A stretch of 21,290 nt of DNA from JBQCHF01 sp051953655 (GTDB lineage Bacteria; Actinomycetota; Actinomycetes; Motilibacterales; Motilibacteraceae). Under the pieces are notes generated by a model, which saw only the letters and a list, made by a program, of their open reading frames with translations, was not told the DNA's origin and ran no database searches. This document shows, in pieces, positions 6,882-15,050 of this stretch. The first letter of the stretch is position 1. Every line of letters begins with the position of its first letter. Position numbers and translations under genes: made by a program. The stretch is from positions 1 through 21,290 of the forward strand of contig JBQCIO010000343.1 of NCBI GenBank assembly GCA_051953655.1, written 5' to 3'.

Positions 6882-7511
6882 CCGCCCCCCCTCCCACGCG
6901 TCTCCTCCTGGGCCGACCGCGAGACCGCCGAGGCGGCGGTCACCGAGGTCCTGCGGGCGAACCGGGCCTTCGTCGAGGCGTGGGCCGGGGACCCGCAGGG
7001 CTTGCCGCGGATCTGGCTGTCGGCGGACCTGGGGCGCGAGCTGGGCCGGGTGATGCTGCGCGCCCAGGAGCCGGACGGGGAGCCGGAGCGGGTGAGCGGC
7101 GGCGTCACCCGGGCCGTCGTGGTCATGGCCCGGGTGCCCGAGGGGGTGTTCGTGCAGACCTCCTACCCGGACCTGCCGCTGGACCCGCAGTGGCCGCAGC
7201 GGTTCCCGGACCTGCCGCACGTCTACGGCGCCTGGTTCGGCCAGGACTGGGACGAGGAGTTCGGCAGCGTCTACTACGCCTTCGAGCTGGTCACCCGGCG
7301 GCTGGCGGAACCGGCGCGCAGGCGGGTGGTCGCCCAGCTCGGCGAGCTCATGGCGCTGCCCGAGCCGGACGTCCGGGCGGCGCTCCACGCGATGGGGTCC
7401 TATGCCCTGCCCGAGCAGTGCGCCGCCTGGGTGGAGCGCCTGCAGTGGGCGCTGTCCTCGTGGCCGGCGTCCGTGGCCGTCGACGAGCCGCTGCACAGCC
7501 GCGACGGCTGA
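6534..7511 (+). CDS. Fused ORF: immunity domain + broken RNase A-like toxin end + CdiI-type immunity domain
   Basis: A 325-residue ORF starting at GTG 6534, which overlaps the toxin stop (GTGA). It has three parts. Residues 1 to about 114 are an acidic domain beginning REDLRADYPGVSAVLEG, in the position of the cognate immunity protein. Residues about 117-212 are not immunity-like: SSWADRETAEAAVTEVLRAN, then FVEAW and a terminal GVFVQTSYPDL align with the C-terminal two thirds of the upstream toxin, including its Thr-x-Tyr (Thr209, Tyr211), but the His/Arg half is missing. Residues about 219-310 (FPDLPHVYGAWFGQDWDEE onward) match the CdiI_2-type contact-dependent inhibition immunity family. 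There is no internal ATG/GTG with a ribosome site for the last domain. A CTG at 7179 stands where such proteins usually begin with M-D-P. The first and last domains may be distant relatives, sharing a [YF]P-x-[VL] opening, a G-[CA]-W core and a similar helix pattern. Which domain protects against what is inference. Confidence 0.72.
   Translation: MIRSREDLRADYPGVSAVLEGCWAYHESDWVDVVQLVDVGLWNAGCDGVSLAACAEQAERFAREVRADEPWRHFQRIGGSDARLFTGRHVDDMQLLALRARYWQARQLPAHEFIDEPPPLPRVSSWADRETAEAAVTEVLRANRAFVEAWAGDPQGLPRIWLSADLGRELGRVMLRAQEPDGEPERVSGGVTRAVVVMARVPEGVFVQTSYPDLPLDPQWPQRFPDLPHVYGAWFGQDWDEEFGSVYYAFELVTRRLAEPARRRVVAQLGELMALPEPDVRAALHAMGSYALPEQCAAWVERLQWALSSWPASVAVDEPLHSRDG
6882..7169 (+). other. Displaced C-terminal remnant of a second RNase A-like toxin domain
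   Basis: In-frame stretch inside the immunity ORF (its residues 117-212). By eye it shares S..A.R..AE...T..L..N....E.W, an L-G-R-V-M-L strand and GVFVQTSY with the active upstream toxin's tip (SRFASRSSAEELITRAL onward to GVFVKTAY). The N-terminal part with the His and Arg is absent, so no RNase activity is expected. GC is back at the level of the conserved toxin backbone, which suggests this is the original tip, pushed downstream by the cassette. Confidence 0.66.
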
Positions 7512-7545
7512 GCCCCGGGCTCGACCGCCCGAGGAGGGGAGGGCC

Positions 7546-8157
7546 TCACCGACGGTGGACGTGGATGGCGTATCCGGCGGTCTCGGTGAACCCGAGCCGG
7601 GCGTAGAGCCGGGCCCCGGCGTCGACCCCGACCGCCGCGGCGGGCGAGGACAGCGCCGCGCCGATCCCCCGGCCCCGGTGCGTCTGCAGCACCCCGACGC
7701 CGCCGACGTAGCCGCACCGGCCGGCGTGCCCCTCGGTCACGACGGCGACCGCCGACCCCACCGGATCCCCGTCCGCCTCGGCCAGCAGCACGGTCCAGCC
7801 CGCGGCGCCCAGCTGGGGCGCCATCCAGGCGCGGTTCGCGCTCGGGTCGTCGCCGAACGCCTCGGCGTCCACCCTCGAGACCACGTCGAGGTCGGCCGGG
7901 GCCGCCGGGCGGATGGTGACTCCGGGGGGGCGGTGCGGCCGGGGCGAGGTCGGCCGGGTCGAGCGTCATGCGGCGGCGTCGAGGTCGACCAGCGCCGGGT
8001 CGGTCACGTCCCCGCTGTTCCGGTGCGGGTGGTCCAGGCCGCTGGCCATCAGCCGCACCCCGGGCAGCTCCACCGCCCCGCCGCCGACGTCGGCGCGCAG
8101 CCGCCCCTCCGCCTGCCAGTAGTCCGCGAGCGCCACCTGCGCCCTGCTCTGCGCCAT
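7546..8157 (-). pseudogene. Decayed GNAT family N-acetyltransferase gene
   Basis: Two pieces of what looks like one acetyltransferase. The 5' piece (8157-7966) begins at ATG after GAGGTG and encodes 63 residues with ADYWQAEGRL, GVRLMASGLDHP and DPALVDLDAA, which I recognise as the N-terminal region of an actinobacterial GNAT protein. It stops at a TGA that overlaps an ATG (ATGA, 7969-7966), followed by MTLDPADLAP. That frame is then lost at a run of seven G (7924-7930, plus strand). With one base fewer it would continue into GVTIRPAAPADLD and the GNAT core (GYVGGVGV, then RGRGIGAAL acetyl-CoA loop). The core also seems to lack about ten residues between DAGARL and YARLGF. About 25-30 residues are probably missing at the ATGA junction. 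A sequencing error could explain the G7, but not the other gaps. Confidence 0.68.
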
Positions 8158-8211
8158 GCCCACCTCGATAGACTCCACCACGTCTCCCGCCGCCGGCCGC
8201 GAAGGTGCCCC

Positions 8212-9768
<1,557 letters not shown>

Positions 9769-9783
9769 CCCCCGGCTTCCATC

Positions 9784-9838
9784 CCGTGATCAAGCAGAAA
9801 TGGTGAGCCGCTGGCTCACCGTTTCTGCTTGATCACGG
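9784..9838. terminator. 26-bp near-perfect hairpin between guaA and the ROK gene
   Basis: Arms 9784-9809 and 9813-9838 pair over 26 positions around a GCT loop. The only irregular pair is T9801 with G9821, a U-G wobble in the plus-strand RNA but an A-C mismatch in the minus-strand RNA. It lies 15 bp past the guaA stop and 15 bp past the ROK stop, so it should end guaA transcripts best and may serve both. The arm starts CCGTGATCAAGCAGAAA, more AT-rich than its surroundings, so it could also be a copy of a dispersed palindromic repeat. Confidence 0.75.
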
Positions 9839-9853
9839 CAGGGTGGAGAGGGG

Positions 9854-10999
9854 TCAGGGCAGGAGGCGGGTCCAGGTGCGGCGGGTGGCCTCGGCCACGG
9901 CACCGAGCAGCTCGGCGTCGGCGCCCAGCGCGCCGGGCAGCACCGGCACCTCGGGCACGGCGGCCGAGGCGTGGGCGTGCAGGGTGGCCCGCACCCCGGC
10001 CAGCAGCGGCTCGCCGAGGCGCGCTCCTGGGCCGCCGACGACCACCGCCTGCGGGGCCAGCACCGGCACCACTCCGGCCAGCGCGCGCCCGACGGCCTCG
10101 CCGGCGGTGCGGGCCAGCTCGGCGGCGTCGGCGTCCCCGACGTCGATCGCCGCCACCAGCTCCACCAGCGAGGTCCAGCCGTCGCACAGCAGCGCCCGCA
10201 GCGCGGCCACCGTCTCCAGGCAGCCGGACGCCCCGCAGCGGCAGGCATGCCCGTCGGGCACCACGGCCACGTGCCCGAGCTCCCCGGCCACGCCCCGGGC
10301 CCCGCGGTGCAGCCGTCCGCCGAGCACCAGCCCGGCGCCCACGCCGTCGCCGAGCATCACGTAGACGACGTCGTCCAGGCCGCGGGCCACCCCGTAGGCC
10401 CACTCGGCCAGCGCGCCGAGGTCGGCGTCGTTGGCCACGTGCACCGGCACGCCGAGCGCCCGGCCGAGCAGCGCGGCGACGTCGACGCCCGGCCGGGCGC
10501 CGAGCAGCGGCAACAGGCTGCTCCCGGCGGCGGGGGGGAGCACCGGGGTGGACACCGCGACGCCGGCGCCCACGGTCCGCCGGCGGCCCTCGGTGAGCCG
10601 GTGGGCCATCTCGGTCACCGCGGCGAGGGCGTCGGGCACCCGGTGGTCGACGTCGAGGCGGCGGCCGCGCTGGGCCAGCACCGTGCCGGCCAGGTCCGCC
10701 ACGGCCACCCGCACCCCGTCATGGCGCAGGTGGATCCCGAGGACCGTCCCGCCGTGCGGGTTGAGCGTGAGCAGGGTGGCCGGCCGCCCGCGACCGCGCG
10801 GGCCCCGCGGCGCGGGGCGCTCGGCCAGCAGGTCCTCGGCGAGCAGCTCGCCGACCAGGGCGGACACGGTGGTGGAGGCCAGGCCCGTGGCGCGGGCGAT
10901 CTCGGCACGGGTGACCCGGCCCCGGTGCGCGACGGTCTCGAGGACGCGCACCCGGTTGCCCGAGCGCAGCGCCGCCGGGAGCTCGTCGTCGGGCCGCAC
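9854..10999 (-). CDS. ROK family transcriptional regulator
   Basis: A 381-residue cytoplasmic regulator of sugar use. Residues about 15-60 form a winged helix-turn-helix (RVTRAEIARATGLASTTVSALVGELL). Residues about 85-381 are the ROK sugar-kinase-like domain with VANDAD (190-193) and a GELGH...C-x-C-x4-C zinc motif (His243, Cys253, Cys255, Cys260). The N-terminal kinase phosphate loop is degenerate (GIHLRHDG), as expected in repressors that bind but do not phosphorylate sugars. I chose GTG at 10999 because the protein then begins a few residues before the HTH; the frame is open to 11068 but that part overlaps the predicted promoter. It is divergent from the GH3 gene and convergent with guaA, so xylose or a related sugar released by the GH3 enzyme is a reasonable, unproven ligand. 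Confidence 0.88.
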   Translation of the reverse strand: MRPDDELPAALRSGNRVRVLETVAHRGRVTRAEIARATGLASTTVSALVGELLAEDLLAERPAPRGPRGRGRPATLLTLNPHGGTVLGIHLRHDGVRVAVADLAGTVLAQRGRRLDVDHRVPDALAAVTEMAHRLTEGRRRTVGAGVAVSTPVLPPAAGSSLLPLLGARPGVDVAALLGRALGVPVHVANDADLGALAEWAYGVARGLDDVVYVMLGDGVGAGLVLGGRLHRGARGVAGELGHVAVVPDGHACRCGASGCLETVAALRALLCDGWTSLVELVAAIDVGDADAAELARTAGEAVGRALAGVVPVLAPQAVVVGGPGARLGEPLLAGVRATLHAHASAAVPEVPVLPGALGADAELLGAVAEATRRTWTRLLP

Positions 11000-11045
11000 G
11001 CGGGGAAAGGTGGCACACCGGAGGGCAGGGCAAACCAGCGACCCC

Positions 11046-11071
11046 CATTTACTCCTTGAGCGGGACAAATG
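11046..11071. promoter_or_regulatory. Candidate ROK operator overlapping the GH3 -35 region
   Basis: An imperfect inverted repeat: CATTTACTCC at 11046-11055 and GGGACAAATG at 11062-11071, outer five bases perfect, 7 of 10 overall. It is the most AT-rich patch of the intergenic region and covers the -35 element and spacer start. Binding here would block GH3 transcription and probably that of the divergent ROK gene. The link to the ROK protein is inference. Confidence 0.42.
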
Positions 11072-11084
11072 TGCGCCTTACGGT
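11056..11084 (+). promoter_or_regulatory. Predicted promoter of the GH3 gene
   Basis: TTGAGC at 11056-11061 (4 of 6 match to TTGACA), a 17-bp spacer, and TACGGT at 11079-11084 (TANNNT). Transcription should start near 11091 and give a leader of about 130 nt before the ATG at 11222. Confidence 0.55.
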
Positions 11085-11090
11085 CCCCGC

Positions 11091-11112
11091 ACCCCGGGTC
11101 GAGCCCCGGGGT
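11091..11112 (+). repeat. Hairpin at the 5' end of the GH3 leader
   Basis: ACCCCGGG (11091-11098) and CCCGGGGT (11105-11112) form a perfect 8-bp stem with loop TCGAGC, starting almost exactly at the predicted transcription start. A 5' stem of this kind can protect mRNA; that role is inferred. Confidence 0.45.
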
Positions 11113-11221
11113 CGCCGCGGCGGGGTGGGACGCACCGCACCGCACGGCGGGAGCGACGAGCGCGCCGGCGTCGAGGTCAACCTGGCCCGACGACCCGGCT
11201 GCACGATGAGGGGACACACGC

Positions 11222-13945
11222 ATGAGAAGAGCCGTCCCGTTCGCCGCGGCGGCGCTGGCCCTGGTCACCCCGTTCGGGGTCGCGGTGACCACGGCCGTGC
11301 CGGCGGCGCACGCGGCGCCGCTGCCGGTCTACCTGGACCGCAGCTACTCGCCGGCCGAGCGCGCCGCGGACCTGGTGTCGCGGATGACACTGCAGGAGAA
11401 GGCCTCCGAGCTCAACAGCAGCCAGGCCGCGGCCATCCCGCGGCTGGGCGTGGCCGAGTACGCCTGGTGGAACGAGGCGGCCCACGGCGTCGCCCGCGAG
11501 GGCACGAAGAACAACGCCAACCCGCCGATCCTCACCAACACCACGTCCTACCCGGTGGACCTGGCGGCCGGCTCCACCTGGAACCCGGACCTGCTCTACC
11601 GGGAGGCCACGCTCATCTCGGACGAGGCGCGCGAGGTGGTGCGGCAGAACAAGCTGGACCTGAACTTCTACTCGCCCACGGTGAACCTCGGCCGCGACCC
11701 GCGCTGGGGCCGCAACGACGAGACCTTCAGCGAGGACCCCACGCTCACCGCCGCCATGGCCTCGCAGTACGTCGACGGCATGGAGGGCAAGGACTCCAGC
11801 GGACAGCTGCTCCCGTCGTCGGACGGCTACCTCAAGACGATGACGACCATCAAGCACTTCGCGGCCAACAACAGCGAGTACAACCGGCTCAACGGCTCCT
11901 CGGACATGGACGAGCGGACGCTGCGCGAGTACTACACCGCCCAGTTCCGCGACATCATCAAGGCCGCCGGGCCGGCCTCGATCATGAGCTCCTACAACGA
12001 GATCAACGGGACGCCGTCGCCGGCCAACGTGCACCTCATCGACACCCTGGCCCGGCAGACCTTCGGCTTCGGCGGCTACTTCACCTCCGACTGCGACGCG
12101 GTGTTCATCATGCAGGCCGCGCACCACTGGACCCCGCCGAACTCGACGAAGCCCGTCGACCCGTACACCCGCACCGCCTACGCCGACAGCGCGGGTGAGG
12201 ACCTGGACTGCCAGCAGGGCTACCACGACGCCTACAGCTACGCGAACACCATCCCGCAGGCGATCGCCCAGCACGTGCAGACGCTGACCGACACCTACAA
12301 CGAGAACGACGTCGACGTCTCGGTGGCCCGGCTGTTCACCGCGCGGATCTCGAGCGGCGAGTTCGACGCCGAGGCGTCGGTGCCGTGGGTGCAGCAGGCC
12401 CGCGCCCGGATCGCACCGGGCAGCTGGACCAACGACGAAAGCAACGGCGCCGTCACCGAGACCCCGGAGCGGCTCGCGATGGCCCGCGAGGTCGCGGACC
12501 AGAGCATCGTCATGCTGAAGGACTCCGCGCCCAGCGGGGAGAAGAGCCCGCTGCTGCCGCTGAAGGTGCCCAGCACCGGCAGCTTCAAGGTGGCCGTGAT
12601 CGGCACCTTCGCCAATCCCGACGCCGTCTACCTCGGCGGCTACTCCAGCAACCAGGGCGCGGCCGGCGTGGCCAAGGAGGTCAACGGCTACCAGGGCCTC
12701 AAGGCCGCGATCGAGGCGCAGAACCCGGACGCCACCGTCGACTACCTCCCCGGCACCACCGACAACGCCACCAAGGTCGACGCCGCCTCGGTGGCCGCGG
12801 CCAAGGGCTACGACGCCGTCGTGGTCTACGTCGGCACCGACAACAAGGTGGCCGACGAGGGCAAGGACCGCCCGTCCCTGGCCTTGCCCGGCGCCCAGGC
12901 CGAGCTGGTGAAGGAGGTGGCCGCGGCCAACCCGCGGACCGTCGCCTACCTGGAGACCATCGGCGAGGTGGACGTGAACTCCTTCGCCGGCCAGGTGCCC
13001 GCCATGCTGTGGAGCTCCTACAACGGCCAGCGCAAGGGCGAGGCGCTCGCCGACGTCGTGCTCGGCACAGTCAGCCCGAGCGGTCACCTGCCCTTCACCT
13101 GGTACGGCGACGAGAGCCAGCTGCCGGCCATGGGCGACTACGCCATCCGCCCGACCAGCACGACCGACGGCCGCACCTACATGTACTTCACCGGCAAGGT
13201 CGCCTACCCGTTCGGCTACGGCCTGAGCTACACCGACTTCAGGGTCAGCGGGATGCGGGTGGACCGGCGCGGCGTGCAGGCGAACGGGGACGTGAAGGTG
13301 ACCGCGCAGGTCACGAACACCGGTCAGGTCGCCGGCGACCAGGTCGTCCAGCTCTACGTCGCCACGCCGGACTCGCCCGCTGCGCTGCAGCGGCCGGTCA
13401 AGCGGCTGGCCGGGTTCGCCAAGGTCTCGCTGCAGCCCGGTGAGACCAAGGCGCTGCACCTGACGGTGCACGTGCCGGACCTGGCCTTCTGGGACGAGTC
13501 GTCGTCCTCGTGGACCGTGGACAAGGGCCGCTACGTCCTCAGCCTGGGCACCTCCTCCGCCGACGCGGACGTGCAGCAGCAGACCGGCGTGCAGGTCGGC
13601 GGCGAGCTGGCCCCGACCCCGCAGGTGCTCACCGCCAAGCCGGTGGCCGCCGGCGACGCGGCCGCCGACGTGCAGCAGCGGCTGCGCTTCCCGGCCGGCA
13701 CCACCGTGGACCCGCAGCTGACCGTCTCGATGCAGGACGCCTCGCTCTACGGCTACGTGACCAAGGGCCAGAGCCGGCCGCTGCCGCACGGTGCGACGGT
13801 CTCCTTCCGGACCAACCGGCCCGACGTCGTCAGCGTGCACGGCGGCACCATCCGCACCGAGAAGGCCGGCGTCGCCACGGTGACGGCGACGCTCACCTAC
13901 CGCGGGGTCAGCGCGAGCACCTCCTTCGTGGTGGACGTGCAGTGA
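11222..13945 (+). CDS. Secreted glycoside hydrolase family 3, beta-xylosidase-like, with C-terminal Big domain
   Basis: 907 residues, exported by a Sec-type signal peptide (residues 1 to about 31, MRRAVPFAAAALALV, ending AAHAA). It should release sugars from the non-reducing ends of plant-type oligosaccharides. The N-terminal GH3 barrel (about 45-370) has NEAAHGVAREG, NLGRDPRWGRNDETF, KHFAANN (from 211) and FTSDCDAVF with nucleophile Asp290, the wording of fungal and plant beta-xylosidases. The second GH3 domain (about 400-650) has ADEGKDRPSLALPG, where Glu546 is a candidate acid/base. PFGYGLSYTDF at about 663 opens a fibronectin III-like domain to about 780. A bacterial Ig-like (Big2-type) domain fills about 800-907 (NRPDVVSV..GVATVTATL). 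GAGGGG lies 7 nt before the ATG. No cell-wall anchor is seen. Xylosidase rather than glucosidase is inferred. Confidence 0.9.
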   Translation: MRRAVPFAAAALALVTPFGVAVTTAVPAAHAAPLPVYLDRSYSPAERAADLVSRMTLQEKASELNSSQAAAIPRLGVAEYAWWNEAAHGVAREGTKNNANPPILTNTTSYPVDLAAGSTWNPDLLYREATLISDEAREVVRQNKLDLNFYSPTVNLGRDPRWGRNDETFSEDPTLTAAMASQYVDGMEGKDSSGQLLPSSDGYLKTMTTIKHFAANNSEYNRLNGSSDMDERTLREYYTAQFRDIIKAAGPASIMSSYNEINGTPSPANVHLIDTLARQTFGFGGYFTSDCDAVFIMQAAHHWTPPNSTKPVDPYTRTAYADSAGEDLDCQQGYHDAYSYANTIPQAIAQHVQTLTDTYNENDVDVSVARLFTARISSGEFDAEASVPWVQQARARIAPGSWTNDESNGAVTETPERLAMAREVADQSIVMLKDSAPSGEKSPLLPLKVPSTGSFKVAVIGTFANPDAVYLGGYSSNQGAAGVAKEVNGYQGLKAAIEAQNPDATVDYLPGTTDNATKVDAASVAAAKGYDAVVVYVGTDNKVADEGKDRPSLALPGAQAELVKEVAAANPRTVAYLETIGEVDVNSFAGQVPAMLWSSYNGQRKGEALADVVLGTVSPSGHLPFTWYGDESQLPAMGDYAIRPTSTTDGRTYMYFTGKVAYPFGYGLSYTDFRVSGMRVDRRGVQANGDVKVTAQVTNTGQVAGDQVVQLYVATPDSPAALQRPVKRLAGFAKVSLQPGETKALHLTVHVPDLAFWDESSSSWTVDKGRYVLSLGTSSADADVQQQTGVQVGGELAPTPQVLTAKPVAAGDAAADVQQRLRFPAGTTVDPQLTVSMQDASLYGYVTKGQSRPLPHGATVSFRTNRPDVVSVHGGTIRTEKAGVATVTATLTYRGVSASTSFVVDVQ

Positions 13946-13975
13946 CCTGAGCCGGCCTGAGCCGGCCTGAGCCGG
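13946..13975 (+). repeat. Three tandem copies of a 10-bp unit after the GH3 stop
   Basis: CCTGAGCCGG is repeated three times without a break directly after the TGA of the GH3 gene. Copies are identical, which suggests recent slippage. No function is apparent. Confidence 0.85.
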
Positions 13976-13999
13976 CCCACGTCGGGCAGGAACGCGTTC

Positions 14000-14032
14000 G
14001 AGGGCCCCGACCGCACGCCGGTCGGGGCCCTC
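14000..14032. terminator. Bidirectional terminator hairpin between GH3 and SDR genes
   Basis: GAGGGCCCCGACCG at 14000-14013 pairs perfectly with 14019-14032 around a CACGC loop: 14 bp, very GC-rich, no U tract. It lies between two convergent stops, 54 nt from the GH3 stop and 15 nt from the SDR stop. Confidence 0.82.
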
Positions 14033-14046
14033 CCACGTCCGGGCCG

Positions 14047-14799
14047 TCAGCGCGCGGTGTACCCGCCGTCGACGTACAGCTCGCTGCCGGTGACGTACGA
14101 CGCGTCGTCCGAGGCCAGGTAGGCGACCGCTGCAGCGACCTCCTCGGGGCGGCCGAGGCGGCCCATCGGTGTCTCGTCCAGCATCCGCCGCTCGAACGGC
14201 GTCCCCTTCGCCTGGTCCAGGATCGGGGTGTCGATGAACCCGGGGTGGATCGAGTTGACCCTGATGCCCTTCTGCGCCCAGTGCACAGCGGTGTTCTTCG
14301 TCAGCGTGCGCACCGCGCCCTTGGCCGCGTGGTAGCCCGGGGTGGTCCCGAAGCCGCCGATCGTGCCGAAGATCGAGCTGATGTTGACCACCGACGCGCT
14401 GCCGGACTCGGCCAGCGCCGCCGCGGCGCTCTTCATCCCGAGGAACACGCTGGTGGCGTCCACCGCCATCGTGCGCTCCCAGTCCTCCAGCGGTGTGTCC
14501 TCGATGGGCAGCAGGTCCCCGGCCCCGGCGTTGTTGACGAGCACGTCGAGCCGGCCGAACTCGCCCAGCGCGGCCGCGATGGCCTCGTGCCACTCGCCCT
14601 CGCTGGTGACGTCGAGGTGGTGGTAGCTGGCCCGCCCGCCGACCTCGACGATGCCCTTCGCCACCGCGTCCCCGGCGTCGTCGTTGACGTCGGTCACGAG
14701 CACCGCCGCGCCCTCGTGCGCCAGCCGTCGCGCGATGGCGGCCCCGATGCCGCTCGCGGCACCGGTCACCAGCGCCACCCGTCCCTCCAGCCGCTCCAT
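14047..14799 (-). CDS. Short-chain dehydrogenase/reductase (3-oxoacyl reductase / 20-beta-HSD-like)
   Basis: A 250-residue classical SDR, the usual length. TGAASGIG at 12-19 binds cofactor, Asp37 at the end of beta-2 (LVTDV) points to NAD(H), NNAG is at 89-92, Ser141 or Ser142 in VVNISS and Tyr156/Lys160 in YHAAK form the active site, and the C-terminus GSELYVDGGYTAR is the standard end of tetrameric SDRs. GGAAGGGG lies upstream of the ATG at 14799. Substrate cannot be read from sequence. It is transcribed away from the secreted phosphoesterase and ends in the hairpin shared with the GH3 gene. Confidence 0.9.
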   Translation of the reverse strand: MERLEGRVALVTGAASGIGAAIARRLAHEGAAVLVTDVNDDAGDAVAKGIVEVGGRASYHHLDVTSEGEWHEAIAAALGEFGRLDVLVNNAGAGDLLPIEDTPLEDWERTMAVDATSVFLGMKSAAAALAESGSASVVNISSIFGTIGGFGTTPGYHAAKGAVRTLTKNTAVHWAQKGIRVNSIHPGFIDTPILDQAKGTPFERRMLDETPMGRLGRPEEVAAAVAYLASDDASYVTGSELYVDGGYTAR

Positions 14800-14840
14800 G
14801 GCCAGCCCCTTCCGCCGGGCGCCTCGTCCGTACGGGTCCA

Positions 14841-14858
14841 GCGTCGGACGCCCGACGC
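14841..14858. repeat. Short inverted repeat upstream of the SDR gene
   Basis: GCGTCGG (14841-14847) and CCGACGC (14852-14858) form a perfect 7-bp dyad with a 4-bp centre, 42 bp upstream of the SDR ATG. It could be an operator, but short GC dyads are common in such DNA. Confidence 0.28.
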
Positions 14859-14954
14859 GGGGTGACGACGGGCCTAGGTCCCCCGCTGCGGCGTGGTCAA
14901 GCCGCGGTCAAGGGCCGGTCGCTGAAAGCCCCCGCCAGCACCAAGGGATTCCCT

Positions 14955-14976
14955 CGCATGTGCACGCGAGATGAAC
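14955..14976 (-). promoter_or_regulatory. PHO-box-like tandem 11-mers upstream of a secreted phosphoesterase
   Basis: Read on the minus strand, GTTCATCTCGC (14976-14966) is followed directly by GTGCACATGCG (14965-14955). Against the actinobacterial PhoP direct-repeat core G[G/T]TCAYYYR[G/C]G as I recall it, each unit fits 9 of 11 positions. It lies about 75 bp before the phosphoesterase ATG and 155 bp before the divergent SDR ATG. PhoP control of a secreted phosphate-releasing enzyme would make sense; untested. Confidence 0.38.
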
Positions 14977-15050
14977 AGTCGAGGGCGACTCGCCCACAGG
15001 GCTCAACTGGGCTGGAAGAGGGCACCGGCTGACTGCCAACCTCCGGCGCC

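Noticed and set aside
7512..7545. Terminator between the immunity ORF and the acetyltransferase remnant
   Set aside because: Only a 5-bp CGGGC/GCCCG stem can form, which is not distinctive in DNA of this GC content.
7402..8211. Upstream in-frame extension of guaA
   Set aside because: The extension has no GuaA content and overlaps the immunity gene and the acetyltransferase remnant. GTG 8212 has a ribosome site and the family N-terminus.
13946..13975. Tandem repeats as a CRISPR array
   Set aside because: The units are 10 bp, directly abutting, with no spacers and no cas genes nearby.
11177..14593. Minus-strand open frame of more than 1100 codons opposite the GH3 gene
   Set aside because: Its translation is His/Gly/Val/Arg-rich with no family motifs, and it runs across two well-supported genes. 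It is the usual antisense artefact of GC-rich codon bias.
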